NCBI RefSeq assembly: GCF_008180195.1
Contig: NZ_VTAV01000001.1
Location: 930,001 to 994,000, forward strand
From: Sphingobacterium phlebotomi
Lineage (GTDB): Bacteria > Bacteroidota > Bacteroidia > Sphingobacteriales > Sphingobacteriaceae
Direction of reading: 5' to 3'
Length of the DNA: 64,000 nucleotides
Shown: in pieces, positions 34,843 to 43,599 of the stretch
Layout: every line of letters begins with the position of its first letter
Numbering within the stretch: position 1 is the first letter of the stretch
Translations under genes and position numbers: made by a program
The notes under the pieces: generated by a model
What the model was told of the DNA's origin: nothing
Seen by the model: only the letters and a program-made list of their open reading frames with translations
Databases searched by the model: none

Positions 34843-35522
34843 CCCCACGTAATCAAACTGTATAGTATAACAATATTCACTGGAAATAGCAACCAGGTCC
34901 AAATATTCGATGGTGAACCGATAATATACGCTTCAAAGAACTCGTCGATGGAAAACCGAAGCTTTACTGCGGCAATACGATGATTTCCGGCGAGGATATC
35001 TTCTTTCAGTGCAATGATATAATTTGTAATCGGAATGCGGTTGAGATACTGCGTAATACCCGACTGGAAAAATATCGGAACCGACTGATAGAAACGGTAA
35101 ACCGTCTTGCTCCAATCCACCGTTTGACGGAGTTGCGCCTGCGAAAGTTCCTGCCGTCCATTAAATGAGCCTTCAACCCGTTGGATAATGTCTTCGCTGA
35201 TTTTCGTCCGCTGCTCCAAGGTCATATCGTATACCTTCTTGATACTGAGCAGCATGATGTAACGATAAGTAAGATAGCAGGCCAGCATCGTGAAACCGAA
35301 GGCAAGCAATACAACCAATACAGAAATACCCATATTTGCCCAAGAAAAACCGGCTGCAGCCAGCTGAACAAGGGCATAGAAAACCAACAGGCAATTGGTC
35401 ATGCCGAAAACCAATAGAATAAAAATCAGCACCTTGCCTGCGGAGATACCGATTTGGCCGGTTAGTTTTAGGATACCTTTTAATGAAGGACGGTTATTAT
35501 ATAGCTGGTTTGAATTTATCAT
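34827..35522 (-). CDS. Multi-pass membrane protein, probably frameshifted at its end (island gene)
   Basis: 231 residues in the open frame. Hydrophobic helices lie at about 25-60 (AGKVLIFILLVFGMTNCLLV), 65-92 (ISVLVVLLAFGFTMLACYLT) and 206-228 (WTWLLFPVNIVILYSLIT), with a helical cytoplasmic stretch between them (KVYDMTLEQRTKISEDIIQRV). No family recognised. The start overlaps the stop of the preceding gene by 4 bases, so it is coupled. The reading frame ends at TAG in a G4-adjacent site, and two further helices continue in the next frame, giving about 300 residues if restored. Confidence 0.7.
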   Translation of the reverse strand: MINSNQLYNNRPSLKGILKLTGQIGISAGKVLIFILLVFGMTNCLLVFYALVQLAAAGFSWANMGISVLVVLLAFGFTMLACYLTYRYIMLLSIKKVYDMTLEQRTKISEDIIQRVEGSFNGRQELSQAQLRQTVDWSKTVYRFYQSVPIFFQSGITQYLNRIPITNYIIALKEDILAGNHRIAAVKLRFSIDEFFEAYIIGSPSNIWTWLLFPVNIVILYSLITWGVIYP

Positions 35523-35833
35523 CGTGTAGTATTAATTTGTTTTTTACTTTTCAACCGCCTCCACAGCACATAAGCCAAATGGATGATGATCGTACCACCT
35601 GCACCGAAAACCCAAAAGAGTAAAACAAGTCCCAAGTCCGACATCCCACAACGTAGCCCATCATTCGGGTCGTTTATGATCGTCAGCAACAGCTGCGGTA
35701 CAGCGAAAAGGTGTAAACCCAAAAGGATGATCAAAACCAGATACTTCCAGGATGACCGGTTTCGCCTGTCCAGTTGTAGGTAACTCATAACCTGTACAGT
35801 AAACAAGATGCCGATAATGCTATACGATTCCAT
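35519..35833 (-). CDS. Small membrane protein (island gene)
   Basis: 104 residues from MESYSIIGILF with three hydrophobic helices (about 4-16, 31-50, 63-90), including VLLFWVFGAGGTIIIHLAYVL. A longer frame begins at TTG 35878, but the -7 octamer TATCTTTG (35848-35841) lies inside that stretch, so ATG 35833 is the start. First gene of the box B minus-strand operon. Confidence 0.7.
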   Translation of the reverse strand: MESYSIIGILFTVQVMSYLQLDRRNRSSWKYLVLIILLGLHLFAVPQLLLTIINDPNDGLRCGMSDLGLVLLFWVFGAGGTIIIHLAYVLWRRLKSKKQINTTR

Positions 35834-35840
35834 GTGATAA

Positions 35841-35918
35841 CAAAGATATAGACTCCTGAGGTATCTTAAAACCCCCAATTTCCGTGATTTTATACTTGAC
35901 GAACATTGACTAATTTAG
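35841..35918. promoter_or_regulatory. Divergent promoter pair built on regulatory box B (35868-35891)
   Basis: Box B: AAAACCCCC, then AATTTC, then CGTGATTTT. The left arm matches the palindrome of box A well, the right arm less so. On the minus strand TTTT is followed by exactly 19 bases and TATCTTTG (35848-35841), a full -7 match, 7 bases before ATG 35833. On the plus strand TTTT is followed by exactly 19 bases and TAATTTAG (35911-35918), one mismatch, 28 bases before ATG 35947. Confidence 0.72.
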
Positions 35919-35946
35919 TGGTAAGGAAGAAGACTAAAAACAAAAA

Positions 35947-38301
35947 ATGAAAAAGCAATCATTATTATTTTTCACCATGTTATTTTCTGTTTGTGCCGTT
36001 GCACAGGAGTGGCAGGAATTTGAAAGTATAGCATACGACCGCTATAATCATCCGTTGGTGAAGGTCACGAAAGAAGGTCGGCAATATTATTACCATCTGG
36101 ATGGAGCAATACTGGTCGATGAAATCGAGAATCAGGGGATGGGGATGACGGTGGCAATAAAAGATGGTGCTTATGGTGTGATTCGGGACGATGGTAAGCT
36201 ACTTGTTCCTTTTGTTTACGATGAGATAAAAATGGAAGATGATTATACCGGGCAGTGGTACGAAGACATTCCGTATAACTACAAATTTCTCCGTCTACAG
36301 AAAGATGGTTTATACGGTGTGGCAGATAGCAATGGGAATATTTTGTCGGAACCGAAATATGCTACGCTGGAGATTATCAACAAGCATATCATTGCAGTAG
36401 CGGAAAATAACCGCTGGGGTTGGTTGGATGGCGAAACGGGTGAATTGTTGCAACCTTGCATCTACGAAGAATTAGGGAAAACATACGTGTACGATGATTG
36501 CGTCAATGTCAAACAAGACGGTAAATACGGTATTGCAAAGAAGGATGGAACGATCTTGATTCCGGTGGCATCGAAAAACGCCTTATTTTTTCCACATGCT
36601 GAAGAAGCGACCTATATATTAGGTGAAAAAGAAGATGTTTACACATTGTACGATAGTCTCGGCAACGTTCTGTTGGAAGGGGATTATCCAGAGTTGCGCG
36701 CGGTGCAGAACGGACATTTACTGTCTTATATAAAAAAAGGATTGACCGGTTTAATAGACCCGAGAAATGGAAAAGTAGTTGTGGAACCACAATTTTCCAG
36801 TATCCTCAGCAGTGTGCGCGGCCTGTATATTGTGCGGAAGAAAGATGGGAAGTTAGGTGTTTTGAATGAGCAGGGAAAATGGTTGCTGCCACCTGAATTT
36901 AGCCGGGCGGAGTTTATCAATGCCGAAGGGCGTGTCAAGCATAGTGCGCAAATTACCGATATCAGCTTTTACGGCAGATCGGGTAATCCTATCACGTTGG
37001 AACATGCCGCTAAAATAGCCTACGAGGCCAAAATAGACAGCCTGCCTTACTATATCCGGGCATACAGGGATGCAACTGTGGGTATCTATGATTGGGAGGG
37101 AAAAACATTGCTGTCCACCACGCTCGGTTCGTATGATGGGGTAACGTTGCGTTATTATGATGGGAAGGTCTATTTTGAGACTGTCGATAGTAATCATAAA
37201 TGGAGTATGCGCGACGCTTCCGGCGAGACGATTTTGCCCACAGGATCATTGCGTGCGGGGAACTACCAGTATAGTGTGACAGAGATTGCAACTGATTATG
37301 ATCTGCTGAAACGCTATGTTGATGTTGTCTTAGATACTAAAACCGATGATCCATATGCCAATTGGAAGCATGTCGGCCTGTTTGATCTCAAAACGGAAAG
37401 GATGGTGGTTGAACCTGCCTCGCAATCTATCGAATGGCTGAGCAGAGATTATTTTAAGGTTATCCCTCGGGCGAAAGAGGAAGAGCCTATCAAAATTTAT
37501 GATTCAGCGGGAAAAATGCTGTCGGCGTTCGATAAAAATATCGTCGATGTGGAGCTGCTGAACAATGGCCTGGTGCTGGCCGAGAAAAAGGAAGGATATA
37601 GTGGCTATGTGCTGCTGTTGATGGATATTGAGGGAAATGTACTTTATGAAAATCCGAAATGGAGTAACCGTGGAAGTTTCGGAAATATTCGTTTTCCTGA
37701 AAATAAGCGATGGGTTAACCGTAATTTTCATGGTGGATGGAAGAAGATTTATGCCGATAAAACCAATCTTTTTGTCAACGAGACAGGGCAAGAAAAGTGC
37801 TTTTCGGACTATGAACAGGTAGATGGCTTCTTTGCTGGCTATGCACTGGCGGTGAAGAAAGTAACCACGGAAGATGAAGACGCTTTTCGTTTCGGCGGTG
37901 ATTATTACCACTTTGGCGTCATCGACTCCGCAGGGCAGGAAGTGTTTGCTCCCGAATGGCAGTCGATAGCAGCCCATGGTGATGACCCTTATCTTCTCGT
38001 GGTACGGAAAGATAAACAATACGGATTGGTAGACCGACAGGGCAAGGTGATCCTGAAATCGGAATACGATTATATCGAATCGAGTGCTTCCGCACCGTAC
38101 GTGCAGCTAAAGAAGAATGATAAATTCGGGCTGATGACGCCCAAAGGCGATATCGTGATTGAACCGCGTTATGAGGAGATATGGAAAAGCAGTCAAGGTA
38201 AAGAGAAAACCTGGCCGTTGCTCGTTAAGGAGGGCGAGTGGTATTATTTTGTAGGGAGAGATGGTGAACGGTATCCGATTAGAGCAAAGTTAAATGATTA
38301 A
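35947..38301 (+). CDS. Giant secreted WG-repeat protein 1
   Basis: 784 residues; signal peptide 1-19 (LLFFTMLFSVCAVAQ). Nearly all of the rest is WG repeats: KDGAYGVIRDDGKLLVPFVY, KDGLYGVADSNGNILSEPKY, NNRWGWLDGETGELLQPCIY, QDGKYGIAKKDGTILIPV, KKGLTGLIDPRNGKVVVEP, KDGKLGVLNEQGKWLLPPEF and, at the end, KDKQYGLVDRQGKVILKSEY and KNDKFGLMTPKGDIVIEPRY. Repeats in the middle third are degenerate. WG repeats build beta-rich surfaces; their ligands are unknown. A tandem paralogue follows after 6 bases. First gene of the plus-facing box B promoter. Confidence 0.88.
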   Translation: MKKQSLLFFTMLFSVCAVAQEWQEFESIAYDRYNHPLVKVTKEGRQYYYHLDGAILVDEIENQGMGMTVAIKDGAYGVIRDDGKLLVPFVYDEIKMEDDYTGQWYEDIPYNYKFLRLQKDGLYGVADSNGNILSEPKYATLEIINKHIIAVAENNRWGWLDGETGELLQPCIYEELGKTYVYDDCVNVKQDGKYGIAKKDGTILIPVASKNALFFPHAEEATYILGEKEDVYTLYDSLGNVLLEGDYPELRAVQNGHLLSYIKKGLTGLIDPRNGKVVVEPQFSSILSSVRGLYIVRKKDGKLGVLNEQGKWLLPPEFSRAEFINAEGRVKHSAQITDISFYGRSGNPITLEHAAKIAYEAKIDSLPYYIRAYRDATVGIYDWEGKTLLSTTLGSYDGVTLRYYDGKVYFETVDSNHKWSMRDASGETILPTGSLRAGNYQYSVTEIATDYDLLKRYVDVVLDTKTDDPYANWKHVGLFDLKTERMVVEPASQSIEWLSRDYFKVIPRAKEEEPIKIYDSAGKMLSAFDKNIVDVELLNNGLVLAEKKEGYSGYVLLLMDIEGNVLYENPKWSNRGSFGNIRFPENKRWVNRNFHGGWKKIYADKTNLFVNETGQEKCFSDYEQVDGFFAGYALAVKKVTTEDEDAFRFGGDYYHFGVIDSAGQEVFAPEWQSIAAHGDDPYLLVVRKDKQYGLVDRQGKVILKSEYDYIESSASAPYVQLKKNDKFGLMTPKGDIVIEPRYEEIWKSSQGKEKTWPLLVKEGEWYYFVGRDGERYPIRAKLND

Positions 38302-38307
38302 AAATAT

Positions 38308-40848
38308 ATGAAACAACTATACTGCATAATAATGGCATGGCTACTGGCAACGGACAGTATAGCCCAAAATACAACAGCGGTCGTTGATATAAAGCCACCG
38401 GCTAACCAGATAATATTGTCACCGTTCAAAAATGGATTCGCCAAAATCGTGGAGGGCGAAGAAATATATTACATCAATACCGGAGGAGAGAAAATAGCGT
38501 TTTTTGGAAATACTTATTACGATATGTTGGGTGCAGAACATTCTATCCAAGAGTATGAACGGGAACTGCTTGAACATTCGGAATTACTGCCGAAAACCGT
38601 ATGGCACTATCGTGATGGGGATGACATTGGTGTTATTTCCCCAAAAGGTGATATCGTGCTGAAAGCAGCATATGATAACGTGGATATGCAATTCCGCACT
38701 TTTTGGAAGGTAGCAAAAAATGGGAAAGTGAGCTTTTTCCTCCCCGACAAAACGTTATTTCCTTTTTTTGAGGACATCGGTTATCTGAACGGTGAATATT
38801 TTGACGTGAAGCAGGATGGGAAATGGTATTTGTACAGCAAAACGAAAAAGAAAATCGTTACGAAAAACGCTTATGAAGGCTTCGACTACTGTGGGGGATG
38901 CGGTCGTAAATCAACTTATGTGTACGCAAAGAAGGGAGGGAAATGGGGCATTGTCAACTGGGACGAAAAAGTGTTGGTTCCCTTTGCGTTTGAGCATGCA
39001 CACCGCGCTATGCGTAGCGATAATTGGATAGCCTCCTTTTCGCAAAATGGCAAAGATGTGATCGTCAATATCCCTACACAACAGGTATTTGATGCTACTT
39101 CACCGAAAACGGGCATTTTTTCTGGCATGTTGGTGACAAGCGAAAAGGGACAATTCGGTGCTTATAATCAGGAAGGAGAACTCGTTGTGCCGTTTGTGTA
39201 TGATGAGCTGAACGAACCTAATGCTAACTCGTATCTAGGCTATAATGGTGATTACCTGCTCGCTAAAAAAGATCATCAAACGGGCGTGATCCATAGCGAA
39301 GGCACGGTGGTATTGCCGGTGGAGTACGATGCGGTGTCTGTTTACGATGATTGCTTTGTCACAAAAAAAGGAAATCAAACCTCCTTATGGCGGAACGGAG
39401 AAAGCAAGTCCTTATTGACCGCAGAAAATGCCGAAATTAGCCATGCGAAGGAGTTTTTTTATTCTTCGGGTAGCGATGGCGTTGCTGTTTTCAAGGTTAA
39501 ACAAAAAGCCTATTACGGGGTGTATTTCGCAGACAGCAGAAAATATATTGAACCGGCTTTTTATCATGTTTCCGTAGTGGAAAGTAGGTTGGCGAAAGAC
39601 GGTGTGCTCATCGAAGCAGAGAAGCAGGGTATCAAAACGCTTTTTGATACGAAAGGGAATAAGATACTGCCTATGGATGTACAGGACTACGAGCTGTTTG
39701 ACCTGCGTGACAAATCATTGCTCGCGTTCAAAGCGAAAGGCAAATGGGGTCTGTATGATCAACAACTAACCAAAGAAATCGTTGCGCCGGGATACGAAAA
39801 ATATTTTAAGGTATTGGATACCGCCATGCGACAGCCCATCATAGCAGCTTATAGCGACGGATTTAATGATATTGACCTGTACGATGTGCAGGGAACTAAA
39901 CTGAACAATGCACCATTGCGTAACATATCAGCTATTGACAAGCAGTATTACCTGTTGGAGAGTGGTCAACATGGTGAATCGCAATTTGATATCCTCGATG
40001 CCGAACAAAAAACAATAGAATCACTAGATTATCCTTTTGTTGATCTGACGGGCGAATCTTCGAGGTTACTAATGGTTTCGGATGGCTTAGGGCAGACAGG
40101 CAAGTTGTATGATGTCCATACAAAAAAGGAACTGAAGCGATCGTATGTCTTCTTGGGCATGTTGCCTATGGATGTGGAACCCCAGGATGTGTCGGACGAT
40201 TGGTGGTTTTATGGTTTCCAGTCGGGCGGGTTCGGTAAGGTACAATCCAAAGAGGGGATAGGCTATATCGATGAGCAGGGCGAACCACTGTTGCCGCCTA
40301 AATACGCGAAGGCAAGGCCGGTCGGTGAAGACCATATGTTGGTCAGCGAGGGGAATTATCGCAGTGGTTATCTACTTTCTTACTTCACGGATAAAAAAGG
40401 TAATCCAATATTTCCGGAAGGTTATGTTGCCGATGATCTCTTGTACGATAATATAGATTTGCTCCGTTTAGACGATAAAGTGCCTTTGATACGACATGTA
40501 AAGTACAACGAATTTGCTTTTGGTTTGGGCGATCTGAAAACAGGAAGGATTTTGATTCCTGCGGAATACGACGAATTGTTCACGTCTGAGATAGACTTTT
40601 CGTATGTGATACTGAAAAAAAATATAGGTGGAAACAGTGGGCTATTTAAATTTGGTATAGCCAATACCGACGGTAAAATACTATTCGAACCACAATTTGA
40701 TGCCATAAATAGTCCCACATTTGATGCCTATTATCAGGGCACGGGAGAACCTTTGTTTCCGCTATTGGTACAACAGGATGGCGAATGGCGCTATATTTTG
40801 GAAAACGGTATGTATTTGTCTATCCCTACAACAACCGGTAATCCGTAG
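38308..40848 (+). CDS. Giant secreted WG-repeat protein 2
   Basis: 846 residues; signal peptide about 1-19 (CIIMAWLLATDSIAQ). WG-type units include YRDGDDIGVISPKGDIVLKA, KKGGKWGIVNWDEKVLVPF, SEKGQFGAYNQEGELVVPF, KAKGKWGLYDQQLTKEIVAP and EGIGYIDEQGEPLLPPKY. It is similar in build to the preceding gene, so a tandem duplication with divergence is likely. Its last 23 bases overlap the end of the convergent NarL-type regulator gene, and no terminator separates them. Confidence 0.87.
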   Translation: MKQLYCIIMAWLLATDSIAQNTTAVVDIKPPANQIILSPFKNGFAKIVEGEEIYYINTGGEKIAFFGNTYYDMLGAEHSIQEYERELLEHSELLPKTVWHYRDGDDIGVISPKGDIVLKAAYDNVDMQFRTFWKVAKNGKVSFFLPDKTLFPFFEDIGYLNGEYFDVKQDGKWYLYSKTKKKIVTKNAYEGFDYCGGCGRKSTYVYAKKGGKWGIVNWDEKVLVPFAFEHAHRAMRSDNWIASFSQNGKDVIVNIPTQQVFDATSPKTGIFSGMLVTSEKGQFGAYNQEGELVVPFVYDELNEPNANSYLGYNGDYLLAKKDHQTGVIHSEGTVVLPVEYDAVSVYDDCFVTKKGNQTSLWRNGESKSLLTAENAEISHAKEFFYSSGSDGVAVFKVKQKAYYGVYFADSRKYIEPAFYHVSVVESRLAKDGVLIEAEKQGIKTLFDTKGNKILPMDVQDYELFDLRDKSLLAFKAKGKWGLYDQQLTKEIVAPGYEKYFKVLDTAMRQPIIAAYSDGFNDIDLYDVQGTKLNNAPLRNISAIDKQYYLLESGQHGESQFDILDAEQKTIESLDYPFVDLTGESSRLLMVSDGLGQTGKLYDVHTKKELKRSYVFLGMLPMDVEPQDVSDDWWFYGFQSGGFGKVQSKEGIGYIDEQGEPLLPPKYAKARPVGEDHMLVSEGNYRSGYLLSYFTDKKGNPIFPEGYVADDLLYDNIDLLRLDDKVPLIRHVKYNEFAFGLGDLKTGRILIPAEYDELFTSEIDFSYVILKKNIGGNSGLFKFGIANTDGKILFEPQFDAINSPTFDAYYQGTGEPLFPLLVQQDGEWRYILENGMYLSIPTTTGNP

Positions 40849-41455
40849 CCAGCTTAACCACCACCGCGATGCTGTTCGTTTCAAACTTTTCCATGAGATT
40901 TTTCCGATGAGAATCCACGGTATGGCTGCTGATAAATAATTTATCCGCAATTTGTAACGAGGTGTACCCCTCGGCAATCAAAGCGAGAATCTCTTTTTCC
41001 CTACGGGTAATGACAGGTACCGCTTCTGGACCCGCACAATGGGCATTATCATATATTTCCCGTACTTGTTGGCAGAGGTATGTTTCACCTTCCACCACAT
41101 GATGTATAGCATCTACGATTTCATCTCCTGCTGAATTCTTCAATAAATAGCCGTTCACTTTATTTTTTAACACGCTACCAATAACCGCCTTTTCATTATG
41201 TATGCTTAAGATGATGATGCGAAGGTCCGGATAGGTTTCACGTAGCTGGCGGCTCAGCTCAATGCCACTCATATCTGGTAAGTTTATGTCGAGCAACAGT
41301 ACATCGGGAACTTCTTGTTTCAACGCTTCGAGCATATCTGCTCCATTCGTGAAGAGCCCTTTTAGCAGCATATCTTCCTGGGATTTGATTAAGTTTTTTA
41401 ATCCGTCCAATACGATCGGGTGATCATCTGTAATATAAATTTGTATCATATTCAT
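40826..41455 (-). CDS. NarL/LuxR-family response regulator
   Basis: 209 residues. Receiver domain about 4-120 with DDHPIVLDG (acidic pocket), phosphorylated Asp56 in LLLDINLPDMSG, IILSIHNE and GYLLKNSAGDEI. The LuxR-type helix-turn-helix is about 146-205 (ITRREKEILALIAEGYTSLQ, SSHTVDSHRKNLMEKF). It lies 36 bases after its cognate TPR kinase and is the last gene of the box C operon. As the only transcription factor in the island it is the leading candidate for binding the three boxes; this is inference. Tail-to-tail overlap with WG protein 2. Confidence 0.93.
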   Translation of the reverse strand: MNMIQIYITDDHPIVLDGLKNLIKSQEDMLLKGLFTNGADMLEALKQEVPDVLLLDINLPDMSGIELSRQLRETYPDLRIIILSIHNEKAVIGSVLKNKVNGYLLKNSAGDEIVDAIHHVVEGETYLCQQVREIYDNAHCAGPEAVPVITRREKEILALIAEGYTSLQIADKLFISSHTVDSHRKNLMEKFETNSIAVVVKLATDYRLL

Positions 41456-41491
41456 TTGCGTTGTGAAGTTTTATCAGTGTTATAGGGTAAC

Positions 41492-43540
41492 TTAAATAGG
41501 GCAATTTAATATTGTTGAAGTACCTACTTTTGGCGTGCTGTCGATTTGAAGCACACCGTTTAGAAATACGGCTCTAGCTTCTATATTTTGAAGTCCCGCA
41601 CCCTTTTTTTGTCGTGCCAACGGGATATCGAATCCTATACCGTCATCCTCCACTGTTAATGACAGGTTATCACCTTCTTGGCGTAGTTCCACGAGAATAT
41701 GACTGGACTTGGCATATTTGATCGCATTGTTGACAAGTTCTTGTGTTATACGATACACAACCACCTGTTTGTTCTTCGATAAGTTATTTTGATAGTTGAA
41801 GATTTGGCAAGTGATATTTATTCCAGACCGCTTCAGTGACTGGGAATATTCTCTCAGTGCCTCGTCCAAACCGTACCGTAGCAGAACCTCCGGCATCATG
41901 TTACGCGAAATACGCCGAAGTTCATCTACTGCTTGATCGATACGATGTAAACCGTTTCGGATAAGCTTCTGTGTGTTTTCTGTCGCAGGTAGTGCAATAC
42001 CTCCGGAAAGCTCAATTTTAATACCTGAAAGCAAACCACCTAACCCGTCATGTAGATCACGGGCAATACGTGCCCGCTCATTTTCCTGCCCATCTATCAT
42101 GGCGGAGAGTAAGGAAATTTTGTGTTCTTGACGGATGTTGTCCAGTTCCATTTGGTGCATGCGCTGTTGTTGTTTTAAGGTTTTAGAACGTTGTCTATAA
42201 GCAAAGAATAAGAATACCAGCGCAATGAAAATAGTTGCCGAAAGTAAAATATAAATATGGTTGAGTTTTTTTCGATGTGCAACCTGTTCTTCCAACATCG
42301 TCAACTTTTGCTCATTGAGTTCGGTAGCATATTTTACCTCCAATTCTTTCCCTAACGCCATCTTCTCATTGTCGAAACGCTGTTCATAATAGGAAAGGTA
42401 CTTTTTGTAATATTCCAAAGCGGATTGATAGTCACCTTTTTTTTCCGCTACGGTTGCCAAGGCTTCCATTAAACGGATGAGGGTAGCAAGTTCTGGTATC
42501 TCATTCATATGGACATACATCGCTGCTTGATTAAGGTAATGTTCCGCGTCGTCCCATCGGTTTTCTCGTTGCGCGTACTCGTTCAAGATGCCATATACAC
42601 CGGTAACGACTGTATACTGTTTGGTTTTCAATCCTTCTTTTAACGCAATATCTAAATACTGCTTGGCGGTGTCTTGATAGCTCAGAGGATAAAACTCGGA
42701 ATATAGATTCGCTAGACCCAACGCATTAAATGGTAATTGCGAGCGGGTCGTAATACGGTTTTCATTCGCCGTAAAAGTGGATACCGATAACTTAAAGTAA
42801 TATTCTGCCGAATCACGCAAGCGCTCTTCTGCTCGGTTCGCCCGATACTGATCTTCGAAAGTATAGGCTAAAGAATACAATGCGGACGTTAAGGCTTCGG
42901 CGTTACCAGCTTTTTGGGCATTATCTAAACCCAATCGGGCATATTTTTCCATATTATCCAAATCTTTCCATGCACCGTAGATACTATACAATTCTGAAAA
43001 AATAGAAGATTTAATCGATATATCAGAGATATCTATACTACCATCATAATATCGAAGGGCTTTAATAAAGCTAGCTATAGCTTCCGTAGACTGTTCATCT
43101 CGAGCTTCCATCCACCCTTTAGCGTACCATACGTACCCTAGTACACTCGGGTGGGTGTGTTCGGTTAGGTGGTCTAATGCCGATTGTAATATTGCGTTCG
43201 CTGTGGAGTCTCCCTGTATGCGCAAATGCATGGCTTGGATGGCTAAAGTCCGGGCAAGATACTGCTTGTCTTCCAAGGTACCCGCCAGCTGTAGTGCTTC
43301 ATTCAGTAAGCTGTCAGCTGTTGCATCTCCATTATTAAAATAGTAATGGGTTGCGAGTCGTCCTAGTGTGAATATTTTCTCGCCCAACGGTAAGTCTCTC
43401 TGACGCAGTATCTGTTCCAATGAATCTTTTTTGGCAGTCTGTGCTTGAGGTAGACTTGGAATAAGGCAGGCAATCAACACGAGCAATGTCGTTGTTTTTA
43501 ATAAAATATAGTAGGAGGGAGGAGAAATATAATTTGCCAT
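41492..43540 (-). CDS. TPR-containing sensor histidine kinase (HisKA_3)
   Basis: 682 residues from MANYISPPSYYILL. An N-terminal hydrophobic signal segment (TTTLLVLIACLIPSLPQAQ) leads to a periplasmic TPR array of about 400 residues, then one membrane helix (IYILLSATIFIALVFLFFAY), a short coiled coil, the HisKA_3 dimerisation motif with His in RARIARDLHDGLGGLLSG, and an ATPase domain (RITQELVNNAIKYAKSS, EDDGIGFD, KGAGLQNIEAR). Partner of the NarL-type regulator. The TPR array faces the periplasm, where the exported island proteins are. A longer frame starting at TTG 43603 overlaps the previous stop but is less likely. Confidence 0.92.
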   Translation of the reverse strand: MANYISPPSYYILLKTTTLLVLIACLIPSLPQAQTAKKDSLEQILRQRDLPLGEKIFTLGRLATHYYFNNGDATADSLLNEALQLAGTLEDKQYLARTLAIQAMHLRIQGDSTANAILQSALDHLTEHTHPSVLGYVWYAKGWMEARDEQSTEAIASFIKALRYYDGSIDISDISIKSSIFSELYSIYGAWKDLDNMEKYARLGLDNAQKAGNAEALTSALYSLAYTFEDQYRANRAEERLRDSAEYYFKLSVSTFTANENRITTRSQLPFNALGLANLYSEFYPLSYQDTAKQYLDIALKEGLKTKQYTVVTGVYGILNEYAQRENRWDDAEHYLNQAAMYVHMNEIPELATLIRLMEALATVAEKKGDYQSALEYYKKYLSYYEQRFDNEKMALGKELEVKYATELNEQKLTMLEEQVAHRKKLNHIYILLSATIFIALVFLFFAYRQRSKTLKQQQRMHQMELDNIRQEHKISLLSAMIDGQENERARIARDLHDGLGGLLSGIKIELSGGIALPATENTQKLIRNGLHRIDQAVDELRRISRNMMPEVLLRYGLDEALREYSQSLKRSGINITCQIFNYQNNLSKNKQVVVYRITQELVNNAIKYAKSSHILVELRQEGDNLSLTVEDDGIGFDIPLARQKKGAGLQNIEARAVFLNGVLQIDSTPKVGTSTILNCPI

Positions 43541-43599
43541 TAGAATTATCTTATAGATGGTATCTTCACAAAAATATCTAAAATATTTTAACGCGGCGT

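Noticed and set aside
35947..40848. WG-repeat DNA as a tandem nucleotide repeat
   Set aside because: Units are similar only at protein level; the bases have diverged, so there is no recent DNA repeat expansion.
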